This document shows, piece by piece, positions 36,568-49,386 of a stretch of DNA of 64,000 bases; positions within the stretch are counted from its first letter, which is position 1; every line of letters begins with the position of its first letter. This DNA comes from Artocarpus heterophyllus (lineage: Eukaryota; Streptophyta; Magnoliopsida; Rosales; Moraceae): NCBI GenBank assembly GCA_025403435.1, contig CM046331.1:27136459-27200458 (forward strand), given 5' to 3'. The notes beneath the pieces are model-generated. The model was not told the DNA's origin and searched no databases. It saw only the letters and a list, made by a program, of their open reading frames with translations. The position numbers and the translations under genes are program-made.

Positions 36568-38533
36568 TGTAACACCCCTATGTGGGGGTTAACAGTTTTA
36601 AATAAATAAAAATAATTTTAAATTTTATATTATTTAAATCAATTAAACAATGCCCATGGGTCTTTAAACAACAAGAAAAATAAAAATAAACGTTTTAAAT
36701 ACAAACCACAGTTTTTAGTGTAGCACCAAATATATATAATTACAGTCATCATCACCATAGTACAATTCCCAAATAACTTAACACAGCCATAAAAAAAAAT
36801 AATACAACTCTTACATGTTGTAGATAAGTTGTAATTAAACAGGGTCTTCTAACACGAAAACAGCAGGATTGTTTTCGCTTATTCCTCTTCAAATATGTTG
36901 CACTGAGTTCCACCTGAGATATGAAGATATGATAGGGATGAGCATCGACATGCCCAGTAGGGAAATCATGACTCACCTTATGGTTTATCCATTACCACAT
37001 TAAAAACTGCATGGTTAGTAGGTTACATCATATTCCAAATTATGAGGTTTATTATGATCACATCTTATGGATACCGTAGTTAATCATTACCAAGTGTCAT
37101 AATTACACATTTATACAAATATTACCAATCATCATTGTTCCTAGGTATCCATGTTAAATTGAGTATCACTCAACTCATCGAAACCCAAATTGGCGCACTT
37201 GATCACCCCATAAACATTCCAAGGGTGTTCCGGTGAGGGGACATCAAGCCCCGAGTCCTCACCAAATCAATTCCTGTACAGTGTGTTCTGGGACTTTCAA
37301 CCCAAGGAAGCGTCATCACCTTCCCCCTATTTTACCTTTTTGGGTATTCATGCCCAAGGACGTAACCGCCGCCCTCTTCATGTCTCACCATTTCTCTATA
37401 TTAAATCATTATTAATAGAGTCAGTTTTCCTAACTATGCTTCTCAATTTATAACATATGTCAATTCATTATGTTCCTCGCCGTACAATACAAGACGAGTC
37501 CATGTCATAGTTTCATATGTGATACTCATATAATATCAGTTCAACATAGATATATATATATTGCGGCAAAACAATCAATTTTAATTCTATAAAAACCTCA
37601 CAAAAATGAGTAATAGAATCCCTACCTTTCAAGCTTATCAACAATCTTTTAATCCTGGAATCAATTAACGTTAGCTCCACACATCCTTGACCCTAAGGCA
37701 TGCATAAGGACAATTAAAACTAAAGCACAACGTATAATCACATTCATAAGTGAGTTATGTGTAAACCCGTCTACTAGTGCCATTAAAGTATTTTTATGCA
37801 TTAAACATGGAGAAAATGCATACTAAAAACTAAGTTTAGATTAAAGAAAACCTACCTCAAAACTTCTTTGAAAAGCACCAAAGTTTGGGTTATCAATCAA
37901 GCTTGAATTAACTTTAAAACCGCCTCGATCATCGTTGGGAATTATAATTGTCTTGGCCACAAAGAGAGCTTTGTGCTCTATGTCTTTAGTTAGAAATTTG
38001 AAGTGAGAAGGGAGAGAATGAGAACTAGAGAAGAAGGTGGTGATAGTTAAATAAAAAGATATCAAAATGCTTAAGAGGAATGAGATGTTTACGGGGAAAA
38101 GTTGTAAGAAGAAACAAAAGAGTCTTAAAGGAAAATATCATCTTGTCTCCCATGAAGACTTTTAGCAAATAATGCCAACATAATTGAGGGGATAATTGGA
38201 GTGAATTATAGAAGAAGATAAGGAAATAATTAATTAGGTGGTTGAGAAATATCTCCATGTCTTCTATGAATTGACGGAAAATAATTCAATGTCCCCTTCG
38301 GATACCTTTAGCAAAATGAGAAGAAGTCTATATAATTGAGCAATAATTTAGGGAGACAAGATTGGTAGAAGTAAGTGTTGGTAAGTTTTGAATGTTTCTT
38401 AGGAAGACTTGGTAAGAAAATACTAAAATGGTATTTTTTTTAAATGATCATAAACAACTTAGTAATTTTAAATAGTCACATTTTATTCATTAAATTTTAC
38501 AAAATTATGCCCGTTAAAAATACGGGTGTTACA
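36568..38533 (-). repeat. 3' LTR of the Tekay-type element
   Basis: Gene-proximal LTR, in the same orientation as the zinc-finger gene and ending about 990 bp upstream of its start codon. Short open frames inside are not genes; the same ones recur in the other LTR. Confidence 0.96.
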
Positions 38534-38546
38534 GCTCTCCCCTCCT
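38534..38546 (-). promoter_or_regulatory. Polypurine tract of the Tekay-type element
   Basis: On the minus strand, AGGAGGGGAGAGC sits directly before the TG of the 3' LTR, the expected site for plus-strand DNA priming. Confidence 0.85.
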
Positions 38547-38588
38547 ATAAAAATTTCGTCCTCGCAATTTCGTACACTGATTACAATG

Positions 38589-41500
38589 TTAAAACAAATG
38601 TGGGTACTTTTCTCTCATTTCAGATTCAAGTTCCCATGTGGCTTCCTCCACATCATGGTGTTGCCACATCACTTTCACCAGAGGAATTCCACGACGACGT
38701 AATAATTTTATTTCATGATCCAGTATTTGAACTGGAATTTCTTCATAATTCGTATCTCCTTGAATTGGCACATCTGTCCACATGATCACATGTGAAGGGT
38801 CGGGTTCATACTTTCTCAACATCGATACATGAAACACATTATGTACATGAGACAATTGTGGTGGTAGGTCTAAACGGTATGCCAACGTTCCAATGCGTTC
38901 CACAATCTCAAACGGTCCTGTATACCTTGGTGCTAACTTTCCTTTAACACCAAATCGAGATACACCTCGTTTTGGTTTCACTTTTAAGAACACAAAGTCT
39001 CCGATCATGAACTCTAAAGGTCGCCTCCTCTTATCTGCATAACTCTTTTGTCGACTTTGAGCTGTCTGAAGACGTTCGCGAATAATCTGGATCTTGTCCG
39101 TTGTTTCTCTGATAAACTGAGGCCCAAGTTCAAGACGCTCTTCCTTTTCAGCCCAACACAATGGAGATCTACAAGGTCTACCATATAAGGCCTCATATGG
39201 AGCCATTCTAATACTTGCTTGGTAACTGTTGTTATATGCGAATTCAACATATGGCAGCTGTGCAGCCCAATTTGTTCCAAAGTCCAGCACACAAGCCCGA
39301 AGCATATCCTCGAGAATCTGAATGACACGTTCAGATTGTCCATCTGTTTGAGGATGAAAAGCTGTACTAAAATTCAATTGAGTTCCCAAGGCCCTCTGCA
39401 ATCCTCTCCAAAATTTCGACGTGAAACGTGTATCTCTATCGGAAACTATTGACATTGGCACTCCATGCAATGTCACTACCTTTTCCACGTACAATTGACA
39501 TAATTTTGAGATACTATAATTAGTTCTGATTGGGATGAAGTGGGCTGTCTTAGTTAAACGATCTACAATTACCCAAACGGCGTCATGCCCTATTTGAGTC
39601 TTAGGAAATCCAGTAACAAAGTCCATTGTCACATGATCCCACTTCCATTCTGGAATAGGTAAGCTCCTCAACTCGCCTCCAGGCTTTTGATGTTCCGCTT
39701 TAACCTGTTGGCACGTCATGCACTTAGAGACAAAGGTTGCTACATCTCGTTTCATTCCTCGCCACCAGTATTGTCGTTTTAGATCCATATACATTTTTGT
39801 GCTTCCAGGATGAATAGCAAACTTTGAACGGTGAGCCTCATCTAGCACCGCATGCCTGAGATATGGATCCTCTGGAACAACTAATCTTCCTTTGTAAAGT
39901 AAAAATCCTTCTGGCTCAATCTGCCATCCATCCAGTTGTTCTCCATTTTGTATTTGTTTCCAAACCCTACGTAATCCTTCATCGTGCCATTGTCCTTGTT
40001 TTACTTTCTGAATTAACGTAGGAGTTGCTATCACATTGAATAAGAAAGCTCTCTCGTTATCTTCATAATATTGCAAGTTGAAGTCGGCGATAGTGACTCG
40101 TCTCCAATCTTCCAATGCTAAACTGGCTATACGTCCGTTGTTCTTACGACTTAGAGCATCTGCCACGGCATTTGCTTTTCCAGGATGATATTGGATACTA
40201 AAGTCATAGTCCACCATGTACTCAGTCCATCTTCGTTGCCTTAGATTGAGATCCTTTTGAGTAAACAAATATTTCAGACTTTGATGATCTGAATATAGCT
40301 CGAACTTTGCGCCATATAGATAACATCTCCAAATTTTAAGTGCGAAAACCACAGCAGCTAACTCAAGATCATGTGTGGGGTAGTTCCTCTCATGGGGTTT
40401 CAACTGGCGTGAGGCGTAGGCAACTACTCGTCCATGCTGCATTAACACACAACCCAAACCGTTTCCTGAGGCATCAGTGTATACTGTGTAAGGCTCCTCG
40501 TTGTTAGGTATGATCAGCACAGGTGCACTAGTGAGTCTTCGTTTCAGTTCCTCAAATGCTTCTTCACATTTATCATCCCACACGAACTTGACATTCTTCC
40601 TTGTGAGTTTTGTTAATGGAGAAGCAATCTTTGAAAAATTCTCTACGAAGCGTCGATAGTATCCAGCTAGTCCGAGGAAACTTCGAATCTCTGACACGTT
40701 CTTTGGTCGTTCCCAATTTAGCACTGCTTCAATTTTGGAGGGGTCCACTGAGATGCCTTCTTCAGAGACAACGTGTCCAAGGAACTTGACCTTCGTCATC
40801 CAGAAATCACATTTTTCTCTTTTTGCATAAAGACCATGTTCTCTCAACGTTTGTAGAGCGATCCTCAAATGCTCAGCATGTTCTTCTTCGTTTTTAGAAT
40901 AGATCAAGATATCATCTATGAAAACAATGATAAATTGATCTAAGTACGGTCGAAAGACACGGTTCATCAAGTCCATGAAAGCCGCTGGTGCATTAGTTAA
41001 CCCGAAAGGCATGACAAGAAACTCAAAATGACCGTAGCGAGTCCGAAAAGCTGTCTTTGGAATGTCCTCTTCTCTTATCTTCAGTTGGTGATATCCGGAT
41101 CGTAAGTCAATCTTTGAGAAATAGCAAGATCCTCCTAACTGATCGAACAACTCATCAATTCGGGGTAGAGGGTACTTGTTCTTGATAGTCAATCGATTAA
41201 GCTGGCGATAATCGACACAGAGCCTCAACGATCCGTCATGTTTCTTCACAAAAAGTACTGGAGCTCCCCAAGGTGATGTACTTGGTCGAATAAATCCTTT
41301 TTCCAGTAATTCGTCCAACTGCTTCCTCAATTCCACTTTCTCAGCAGGTGCCATTCGATACGGGGCAATAGAAACAGGCGCTGCTCCTTGAGTTAAGTCG
41401 ATGACAAACTCAATTTCTCTATCAGGCGGAAGTCCGGGCAATTCATCTGGAAAAACATCTGAAAATTCATCCACCACAGGAGTGTGAGAGGATAGGTCAC

Positions 41501-43286
41501 TCTTCTTTAGTTCTCCATCTGAAGCAAAGATCGTCCCAAGATTGGTGAAATTCCTTCGTCCTCCAATACAAGCCTTTAGCACCGGGGCTGGCGTCACTGT
41601 TCCTGTTTTTGCCTGAAATTCGATGACTTGTCCATTCTTGGTGAATAAAGAGACACGTTTCCTATGACAATCTACTATTGCCTGGTATTTAGTTAGCCAA
41701 TCCATTCCTAAGATTACATCAAACTCTGTCATAGTTATTACATATAGGTCAGCCGATAGTTTATGTTCTCCTATAACAATACACACTGATTTACAAATTA
41801 TGGATACTTCAGCTATCCCGCCCATTGGTGTACTAAGGGTTAATGATGAACTACATGTCTCAGTTTCTAATTGTAGTACGGAAGCAAATAACATAGATAT
41901 AAATGAATGAGTGGCACCAGTGTCAAATAATACATGAGCCCAAGAATGAGACACGTGAATCATACCGTCTACAACTGAGTGATCAGCCTGTTTTCCTTGT
42001 CCAGTTGTAGCCGTAATTGCATAAGCTTGTGCTGGTGCTTTTCCTTTATCACTTTTTCCTCGGTTTCCTTGGCTACTACTAGCCTTATTATTATTTCTCC
42101 CAGAAAAATATGGCCTTTGATTCACTGAGCCTTGTGGAGTCGGTTGGAAGTTCTGATTAGCATAAAAATTGGAACCCTGTGGCCGCTGTTGATAGTTGTA
42201 CTGAGGCTGGAACCCTCGAGGTTGAGTTACTGAGACTTGGGAAGCTGGAGTGTTTTGCTGAGGCGCTCCACGATTTTGACTCCCTCCCCAAACAGTGGAG
42301 CCAAAATGACTTCCTTGTGGCCTTGGTGCAAAGGATGATTGTGTAGGGCGGTTAGGGCAATTTCTCCTCAGATGTCCCACTTGTCCACAGTTATGACAAG
42401 CATACGGTTGGAAACGACCACTGCCAGAAGATCCACCACCAATAGTCACTCCACTATGCTGAATGACTTGCCCTTGTGACTTCTCTTTCTTACTTATTTT
42501 CCTTTGACGCCCACCAGAACCCTTATACTCTCCATAGGAGTTATTTAGTTCTGTCTCTGCCCGCTGTGCCGCAGCTACAAGATCAAGAAAATCTGTTGAT
42601 GGAACAGCAGCTATCATTTGTCTGATTTTCGGCCTCAGGTTATTTCTAAATTTTTCGCATCTCGCCATTGGATCCGATACAGCCCCGGGATTGTAGCGAG
42701 ACAATTCTATAAATCGAGCATGGTATTCAGCAACTGTTGTATCTCCCTGCACCAGGTTTTCAAATTCTCGCATCATTGCTTGCCTATGGCTCTGAGGAAT
42801 ATAGGTGTTGCGAAAAATGGTTTCGAACTGCTCCCATGTAAGATTCGGCACATCATAGTCGTCTTTCTGAAGATCCCACCATTCTTCGGCTTTACCCTCA
42901 AATATATATGTTGAAAAGCTAACCCAATACTCCCGTGGAATCCTCAAGGTGTCCAACTTCTTTTTGACTGCCTTTAGCCATTGTTCTGCTATGACCGGGT
43001 TAGGTTCTCCACTAAATGTGGGTGGTTTCTGCTTCATAAACTCCTTCAACAGAGTTAGATGTCGTTGTTCGGGATCACGAACCTCCACAGGTCTTTGCAC
43101 ATTTTGTAATGCTTGAAGAATTTGTCCTAAATTATTTACTTCTGGTGCAGCTGGCGGGGATTGTGTTGCATGTCGTAGTTGCTCATCTTCTTGAGCTTGT
43201 TCCATCGGTTCCGGTTGCTCAACTTCTTGAGCATGTTCAACCGGTTGTGACAGCTCAGACGATTGCATTTGACGTCTTGGTGGCAT
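38589..43286 (-). CDS. Gag-Pol polyprotein of Tekay-type Ty3/gypsy retrotransposon
   Basis: A single uninterrupted frame of 1,565 codons, starting at the ATG at 43286 (MPPRR...); the open frame extends 14 codons upstream only through a non-ATG start. Order from the N-terminus: Gag ([24 protein letters not shown]), CCHC zinc knuckle ([14 protein letters not shown], near 42360-42400), aspartic protease ([10 protein letters not shown], near 41910-41930) and reverse transcriptase ([12 protein letters not shown], then FIDDIL near 40910-40930). Next come RNase H (YTDASG), and integrase with an HHCC finger and a DD-E core ([17 protein letters not shown], a later E in the PQTDGQSE block). It ends in a chromodomain-like tail ([20 protein letters not shown]). 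All catalytic motifs seen are intact and no frameshift or stop was noticed, so the copy may be mobile. Gag and Pol are fused without a frameshift, as usual for chromoviruses. Confidence 0.96.
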   Translation of the reverse strand: MPPRRQMQSSELSQPVEHAQEVEQPEPMEQAQEDEQLRHATQSPPAAPEVNNLGQILQALQNVQRPVEVRDPEQRHLTLLKEFMKQKPPTFSGEPNPVIAEQWLKAVKKKLDTLRIPREYWVSFSTYIFEGKAEEWWDLQKDDYDVPNLTWEQFETIFRNTYIPQSHRQAMMREFENLVQGDTTVAEYHARFIELSRYNPGAVSDPMARCEKFRNNLRPKIRQMIAAVPSTDFLDLVAAAQRAETELNNSYGEYKGSGGRQRKISKKEKSQGQVIQHSGVTIGGGSSGSGRFQPYACHNCGQVGHLRRNCPNRPTQSSFAPRPQGSHFGSTVWGGSQNRGAPQQNTPASQVSVTQPRGFQPQYNYQQRPQGSNFYANQNFQPTPQGSVNQRPYFSGRNNNKASSSQGNRGKSDKGKAPAQAYAITATTGQGKQADHSVVDGMIHVSHSWAHVLFDTGATHSFISMLFASVLQLETETCSSSLTLSTPMGGIAEVSIICKSVCIVIGEHKLSADLYVITMTEFDVILGMDWLTKYQAIVDCHRKRVSLFTKNGQVIEFQAKTGTVTPAPVLKACIGGRRNFTNLGTIFASDGELKKSDLSSHTPVVDEFSDVFPDELPGLPPDREIEFVIDLTQGAAPVSIAPYRMAPAEKVELRKQLDELLEKGFIRPSTSPWGAPVLFVKKHDGSLRLCVDYRQLNRLTIKNKYPLPRIDELFDQLGGSCYFSKIDLRSGYHQLKIREEDIPKTAFRTRYGHFEFLVMPFGLTNAPAAFMDLMNRVFRPYLDQFIIVFIDDILIYSKNEEEHAEHLRIALQTLREHGLYAKREKCDFWMTKVKFLGHVVSEEGISVDPSKIEAVLNWERPKNVSEIRSFLGLAGYYRRFVENFSKIASPLTKLTRKNVKFVWDDKCEEAFEELKRRLTSAPVLIIPNNEEPYTVYTDASGNGLGCVLMQHGRVVAYASRQLKPHERNYPTHDLELAAVVFALKIWRCYLYGAKFELYSDHQSLKYLFTQKDLNLRQRRWTEYMVDYDFSIQYHPGKANAVADALSRKNNGRIASLALEDWRRVTIADFNLQYYEDNERAFLFNVIATPTLIQKVKQGQWHDEGLRRVWKQIQNGEQLDGWQIEPEGFLLYKGRLVVPEDPYLRHAVLDEAHRSKFAIHPGSTKMYMDLKRQYWWRGMKRDVATFVSKCMTCQQVKAEHQKPGGELRSLPIPEWKWDHVTMDFVTGFPKTQIGHDAVWVIVDRLTKTAHFIPIRTNYSISKLCQLYVEKVVTLHGVPMSIVSDRDTRFTSKFWRGLQRALGTQLNFSTAFHPQTDGQSERVIQILEDMLRACVLDFGTNWAAQLPYVEFAYNNSYQASIRMAPYEALYGRPCRSPLCWAEKEERLELGPQFIRETTDKIQIIRERLQTAQSRQKSYADKRRRPLEFMIGDFVFLKVKPKRGVSRFGVKGKLAPRYTGPFEIVERIGTLAYRLDLPPQLSHVHNVFHVSMLRKYEPDPSHVIMWTDVPIQGDTNYEEIPVQILDHEIKLLRRRGIPLVKVMWQHHDVEEATWELESEMREKYPHLF

Positions 43287-43418
43287 AGTTTCTACTGGCT
43301 GCGAAAATTTAACTAGGATCAGTACCAAATGATGATGACATTAACACCTAACTTTAAAACCATTCCCAAAGATTAATTTTTAAGGTGGTGCTATACCCCC
43401 TAGGTTAATCGAACCTAG

Positions 43419-43430
43419 GCTCTGATACCA
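43419..43430 (-). promoter_or_regulatory. Primer-binding site (initiator tRNA-Met)
   Basis: TGGTATCAGAGC on the minus strand, seven bases inside the 5' LTR. It is complementary to the 3' end of plant initiator tRNA-Met, the usual primer for Ty3/gypsy chromoviruses. Confidence 0.92.
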
Positions 43431-43437
43431 AAAATTC

Positions 43438-45403
43438 TGTAACACCCCTATGTGGGGGTTAACAGTTTTAAATAAATAAAAATAATTTTAAATTTTATAT
43501 TATTTAAATCAATTAAACAATGCCCATGGGTCTTTAAACAACAAGAAAAATAAAAATAAACGTTTTAAATACAAACCACAGTTTTTAGTGTAGCACCAAA
43601 TATATATAATTACAGTCATCATCACCATAGTACAATTCCCAAATAACTTAACACAGCCATAAAAAAAAATAATACAACTCTTACATGTTGTAGATAAGTT
43701 GTAATTAAACAGGGTCTTCTAACACGAAAACAGCAGGATTGTTTTCGCTTATTCCTCTTCAAATATGTTGCACTGAGTTCCACCTGAGATATGAAGATAT
43801 GATAGGGATGAGCATCGACATGCCCAGTAGGGAAATCATGACTCACCTTATGGTTTATCCATTACCACATTAAAAACTGCATGGTTAGTAGGTTATATCA
43901 TATTCCAAATTATGAGGTTTATTATGATCACATCTTATGGATACCGTAGTTAATCATTACCAAGTGTCATAATTACACATTTATACAAATATTACCAATC
44001 ATCATTGTTCCTAGGTATCCATGTTAAATTGAGTATCACTCAACTCATCGAAACCCAAATTGGCGCACTTGATCACCCCATAAACATTCCAAGGGTGTTC
44101 CGGTGAGGGGACATCAAGCCCCGAGTCCTCACCAAATCAATTCCTGTACAGTGTGTTCTGGGACTTTCAACCCAAGGAAGCGTCATCACCTTCCCCCTAT
44201 TTTACCTTTTTGGGTATTCATGCCCAAGGACGTAACCGCCGCCCTCTTCATGTCTCACCATTTCTCTATATTAAATCATTATTAATAGAGTCAGTTTTCC
44301 TAACTATGCTTCTCAATTTATAACATATGTCAATTCATTATGTTCCTCGCCGTACAATACAAGACGAGTCCATGTCATAGTTTCATATGTGATACTCATA
44401 TAATATCAGTTCAACATAGATATATATATATTGCGGCAAAACAATCAATTTTAATTCTATAAAAACCTCACAAAAATGAGTAATAGAATCCCTACCTTTC
44501 AAGCTTATCAACAATCTTTTAATCCTGGAATCAATTAACGTTAGCTCCACACATCCTTGACCCTAAGGCATGCATAAGGACAATTAAAACTAAAGCACAA
44601 CGTATAATCACATTCATAAGTGAGTTATGTGTAAACCCGTCTACTAGTGCCATTAAAGTATTTTTATGCATTAAACATGGAGAAAATGCATACTAAAAAC
44701 TAAGTTTAGATTAAAGAAAACCTACCTCAAAACTTCTTTGAAAAGCACCAAAGTTTGGGTTATCAATCAAGCTTGAATTAACTTTAAAACCGCCTCGATC
44801 ATCGTTGGGAATTATAATTGTCTTGGCCACAAAGAGAGCTTTGTGCTCTATGTCTTTAGTTAGAAATTTGAAGTGAGAAGGGAGAGAATGAGAACTAGAG
44901 AAGAAGGTGGTGATAGTTAAATAAAAAGATATCAAAATGCTTAAGAGGAATGAGATGTTTACGGGGAAAAGTTGTAAGAAGAAACAAAAGAGTCTTAAAG
45001 GAAAATATCATCTTGTCTCCCATGAAGACTTTTAGCAAATAATGCCAACATAATTGAGGGGATAATTGGAGTGAATTATAGAAGAAGATAAGGAAATAAT
45101 TAATTAGGTGGTTGAGAAATATCTCCATGTCTTCTATGAATTGACGGAAAATAATTCAATGTCCCCTTCGGATACCTTTAGCAAAATGAGAAGAAGTCTA
45201 TATAATTGAGCAATAATTTAGGGAGACAAGATTGGTAGAAGTAAGTGTTGGTAAGTTTTGAATGTTTCTTAGGAAGACTTGGTAAGAAAATACTAAAATG
45301 GTATTTTTTTTAAATGATCATAAACAACTTAGTAATTTTAAATAGTCACATTTTATTCATTAAATTTTACAAAATTATGCCCGTTAAAAATACGGGTGTT
45401 ACA
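43438..45403 (-). repeat. 5' LTR of the Tekay-type element
   Basis: Promoter-bearing LTR for the minus-strand Gag-Pol transcript; same length as the 3' LTR, with one base difference seen. Confidence 0.96.
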
Positions 45404-45418
45404 ATTCAGTTGAAACTA

Positions 45419-45579
45419 AAGGCTGTTTGGCTAAAGTAATGTGAATCACATATTAAATTATAAATAATATAAAATTTTTATATATTATAGTAAAAAAAAT
45501 TACTATAATATAAAGTTTTCATATGCTATAGTAAAAACAGTTCTCACTAACGGTTCTACCACTAGCCAAATACTTTATA
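45419..45579. mobile_element. Foldback MITE, ACTGTAG family
   Basis: GGCTGTTTGGCT at the left, TAGCCAAATACTT at the right, and internal ATAGTAAAAAAAATTACTAT plus CATATGCTATAGTAA. It lies a few bases beyond the retrotransposon's right target duplication. Confidence 0.5.
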
Positions 45580-45997
45580 AAACTTTTAGCATATAAAACT
45601 CTTTTATATTATAATATAAAATAAAAAATATATTATAATATAAAAATCTTAAATTTATGTTAAATCGTGCTTAGTCATCTTTCTTATTTTTATTTTTTAT
45701 TTTTTCTAAATAGTCTCATAATTACATTGAAATATATGTATATGTATTTTGTTCTAATGTTGGAATTGCCCCTTTTCATTATCAGTGAAAATGTTCAGTC
45801 ATTGAATTAATTTTTTTAACGGCTTGATTTATAAATTGGAGAAGTCTTTTGTTGTGCACTAAGAATTTTTAACATAAACACTCACTAATTAATCGGTTAA
45901 AAAATTAATTCAATAGAAAAAAAGATAGGTTTTATCCTGTAAATTTTTATTGTAAAAATTTAAAATAACATGAAATTCACAAATAGAGCCTATTTTC

Positions 45998-46953
45998 TAG
46001 TGATGTAAGAAGAGGCCGCTCCGGCTCGTTCTTCTTAGGCCCACGTTGGCCGTGGGCTAGGCCGAGCCGGCCTAAGAATTTTGTAGGCCGGGCCGAGCCA
46101 GCCTATATTAGAATTACCTTGGCCTAGCTCGGCCCGAGAGCCAATTTTACGTGGGCCGTGTCAGGCCGTGTCGTGGGCCATGAATGGGCTGGCCCATCAT
46201 GGGTTTAGATGGGGTCAGCCCATCGAAGCATGCAATTTTTGATTTTTTTTATTTTTAGTTTTGATTTTTTAAACAAGTTAACAAATATAAAAAGTTTGAA
46301 TAGTCAAATGAAATATAAAAAGGGATATTTTATGTACGATTGCCTCATTAAAAACCTTTATAAGGAAAACGCAGTGGGACAAAACCTTGCTTTTGTTTTT
46401 CAAAAGCAAAGTATGCCTAGAAGAAAAAAAATAAAATAATAATAAAAAAAAGAAAAGAAAAGAAAAAAAGCTTGCTAGGCCTATTGTAACGTGATATGTG
46501 AGACCTTGTCTCACCTTTGCTTCTTAGAAGAAGCAAATCATGCCTACAAGCAAAAAAAAAAAAAAAATCTTGTGTGAGGCCTTTTACTGGATAAAGACAT
46601 ACTCAGTCATGTTCACCCGTGAATGAACATGAAAAAATATATCTAAATATATATATATAATTGGGTCACGATGGGCCTTCGATGGGCTGGCTCGTTGTGG
46701 GCCCTGTATGGGTCTTACATGGGCCAGGATAGGCCAGCCCATTATGGGCCTAGACGGGCTAGCCCGACCTGGTTTGGTCTAAGCTCAAGCTGGCCCGGCC
46801 CATCCCATGATTTTTCATGGGTCGTGCTGGGCTGGCCCATGGGCCGATATATGTTGGTCCAGCCCAGCCTACCAGTAAGGCACGGCCCGGCCCATCATGT
46901 AGCAGAATAGACCCGAGTCGACCCATGGGCCCCGATCTATTATTGCATCTCTA
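45998..46953. mobile_element. Non-autonomous hAT element (GGCCCGGCCC family), copy 1
   Basis: Ends TAGTGATGTAAGAAG and, from the right, TAGAGATGCAATAATAG. Flanks CTATTTTC (45990-45997) and TTGTTTTC (46954-46961) match at 6 of 8 bases. The outer parts are rich in GGCC/GGGCTGGCC words. The core holds a block (TTAAAAACCTTTATAAGG, CGCAGTGGGACAAAACC) that recurs in opposite orientation in copy 2. No transposase. Confidence 0.65.
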
Positions 46954-48545
46954 TTGTTTTCTACTTCTAAATGTCTTTCTTTTTTCTTTTCTTCATTCTT
47001 TTTCCACTTTTTCATTTATCTTTACCCTTTTCTTTTTCAACTTCCTCACAAAAAGGATATAAGAAGTTTAAATTTTTTTATACGTAATTTTTTTCAAAAT
47101 TTTAATTGTGCCCTTTGTAAATTAAAAAATTGTCCTCGTATCTTTACTCAAATACATATGTGTCCCCACTTAATAATAGAGAATTCTAATTATTCCGTAT
47201 GTTTTTATCTTTTATATTGTGCTCCTATTGAAAAATAAATAATAATATATGAGTGTGTGTCCCACTGTTTCAACTTTCAAGCCCCTAGAATCCGTGCATA
47301 TTTAAATTTGTATTTCATAAGAGAAATAACTATCATTTTTCTATGTGAATACCAGAGCAAATTACGTGAAACAATTGTTTACACTAAAACTGATGTAACA
47401 ATTTTCTAATAATACAAAATACCCAATTTGAAAAAAATAATAATAATAATTCAAAATATCATTACATCCATTAATAACAAAAAATAATAATAAAGCTTTG
47501 ACTAATAAGAGGAAAAGTTTTTTTTTTTTTTTTTTAAAAAAAAAAGCTAACAACAAACAACAACATGAAACTTGGATTTTCTTTCTCCCCTTTTTGGTCA
47601 TGTATTAGGTTTCTTGAAAATAACAATAAAGTTGATCAACTAAGACAAAACAAACAATACCACTGTCCTCCTCATTAAGAATTCCTGTTTGTCCCGTGAA
47701 TCAATTCATTGTGCATATGTGTAAATTTAATATATTTAATTTTAACGAAAAAGGTACGTTTTCAAAGAAAATCATTTGAAGTACCAAAACTACCCTTGGG
47801 TAGAACAACAACACTGTCTTCTGAATTTACCTCTTAGATTTCGGAAGTTGGAAGTGCCATTGTCTCTTTCACCACCCATTTGATTTTGAATTGAGTTGGA
47901 ACGATAAAGAACCACAAAACTGCCTTTGTCTCTTTCTTTCTTTCTTCCCAGTTACTATTAAATTTTCTTAAAAGAAAAAGAAAGAGCTTAGAAAAAGCAA
48001 TTCCCAAAAAAAAAATAAAAATTGAAAATTTTAATCTTAAAAGTTTCTAAAATGACACATTTTGAAAAATTAATTTTTTAAACAAAATAATTAATTTGAC
48101 GTACAAAAGTTTTCATTACTACTACATGTTTCCTATTTTAAAAGTTATCTAAATGATTGGAAACAAATTAAAATATTGTTTTTTTCCTCTCTTTTTTTTT
48201 GGTGGTGCACTAATCAAGGTATTATCTTTGACCAAGATCAACCCAAAATTAATTAGTGTTTCCTTTTTTGAAATTGATGGCATTGTCTTTTATAAGCGAA
48301 TAGTTAATTGAAATGGAATAATCTTCAACTGTAATTGATGATGGAAACACATAAATGAAAAATGGTCCCGGAATCTTTGAACTTTTTATGGCGTAAAATT
48401 TTGTTTTTTTGTCCATGTGTGATTAGGTTAATGTGGTAGAGCTGTCACATACATTCGCTGCTTCAAAATAGTTGATTGTAAGGATATGGAGGATTTATTT
48501 AATACATATGTGTGTGTCAATGTGTGTTCTGAAACTTTTTTTAAT
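46954..48545. other. Gene-free stretch
   Basis: AT-rich with long homopolymers around 47520-47545. No exon recognised. Confidence 0.35.
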
Positions 48546-48995
48546 GGGTTAAATATATAATTATATATTCTAATTTTTATTATCTTTTAATTTGTCTCTT
48601 TTTAAAAAACTATAAAAATGTCTTTTAAATTCAAAAAGCTTGTTTTAATTTTATCTCTCGTGGACTTTTTTGACTAAAAAACACAAAACACCCTTAATTA
48701 AACCTATTTTATTTATGAAATATATTTTTTTTCTTGATAAAATTTAAAAGTCATAATACTTAAGAATTTTTTGAAATTTGATGTTTTATTTTAAAATTTT
48801 TAATGATTATAATATGAAAAATATTTTTCATAACTATTTAGGAGTAATTATATTGTTCTGCCTATTTTTTTCTATTTATATGGATGAAATTGACATAGGT
48901 TTTCAAAATTCAAAGGAAACTATTGTAGTTTTTAAGAATAAAAAGACAAATTGAGAAATAATTAAAACTACAAGGTATAGTTATGTAATTAACCC
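48546..48995. mobile_element. Mutator-like foldback MITE
   Basis: Left GGGTTAAATATATAATTATA and reversed right GGGTTAATTACATAACTATA start long inverted repeats. Flanks TTTTTTAAT (48537-48545) and TTTTTAAAT (48996-49004) match at 8 of 9 bases. It is 450 bp and non-coding. Confidence 0.65.
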
Positions 48996-49107
48996 TTTTT
49001 AAATATATTTAAGCATTTTTGGCATTCACAAATTCAGAAGATGTAATTAAATAAAAATGAGTTGTTTTATATATAATCTAGCAATACCTTATTCAACAAC
49101 AAAAGGA

Positions 49108-49386
49108 AAAATTTCATATTAGTAACCTGTATTATATCGAAAGATGAGTTTAGTACTCTATGTTTTGAAATACTTTATATTGGTATTTTGACCTTTTAAA
49201 AAAAAAATTAGTACCCAGAGGCGTTTTTTGGGTACTAAATACGTGTTTTTTTGTGTCACAAAAAAACATATCTGGGTATTAAAAAAGATTTTCTAAAAGG
49301 TCGAGGTACGATATAAAATATTTTAAAATATAATATATCAAACTTATATTTTAATATAATATAAGATACTAACTTAAAATTATCCC
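49108..49386. mobile_element. Foldback repeat of unassigned family
   Basis: Arms such as AATACTTTATATTGGTATTT then TGACCTTTTA, and, reversed from the right, AATATTTTATATCGTACC then TCGACCTTTTAG, pair over about 90 bases around a central GTACCCAGAGG...TCTGGGTA hairpin. Target duplication not resolved. Confidence 0.5.

Larger units (their letters stand above)
36568..45403 (-). mobile_element. Complete Ty3/gypsy retrotransposon, Tekay-type chromovirus
   Basis: The 8,836-bp element lies on the minus strand. Two LTRs of exactly 1,966 bp each (36568-38533 and 43438-45403) run TG..CA and differ by one base seen by eye (37026 C, 43896 T). The direct repeat ATTCA flanks it at 36563-36567 and 45404-45408. 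A primer-binding site complementary to initiator tRNA-Met (TGGTATCAGAGC, 43430-43419) and a purine tract (AGGAGGGGAGAG, about 38546-38535) are both in the right places. The Gag-Pol frame is open throughout. Clade is judged from the C-terminal chromodomain-like tail. Confidence 0.97.

Noticed and set aside
36752..38258. Short open frames inside the LTRs as genes
   Set aside because: They recur identically in the other LTR (43622-45128), lack any family match and are explained as LTR sequence.
43287..43328. Extra 14 codons at the start of Gag-Pol
   Set aside because: They begin with TTG, not ATG; MPPRR from 43286 is the natural start.
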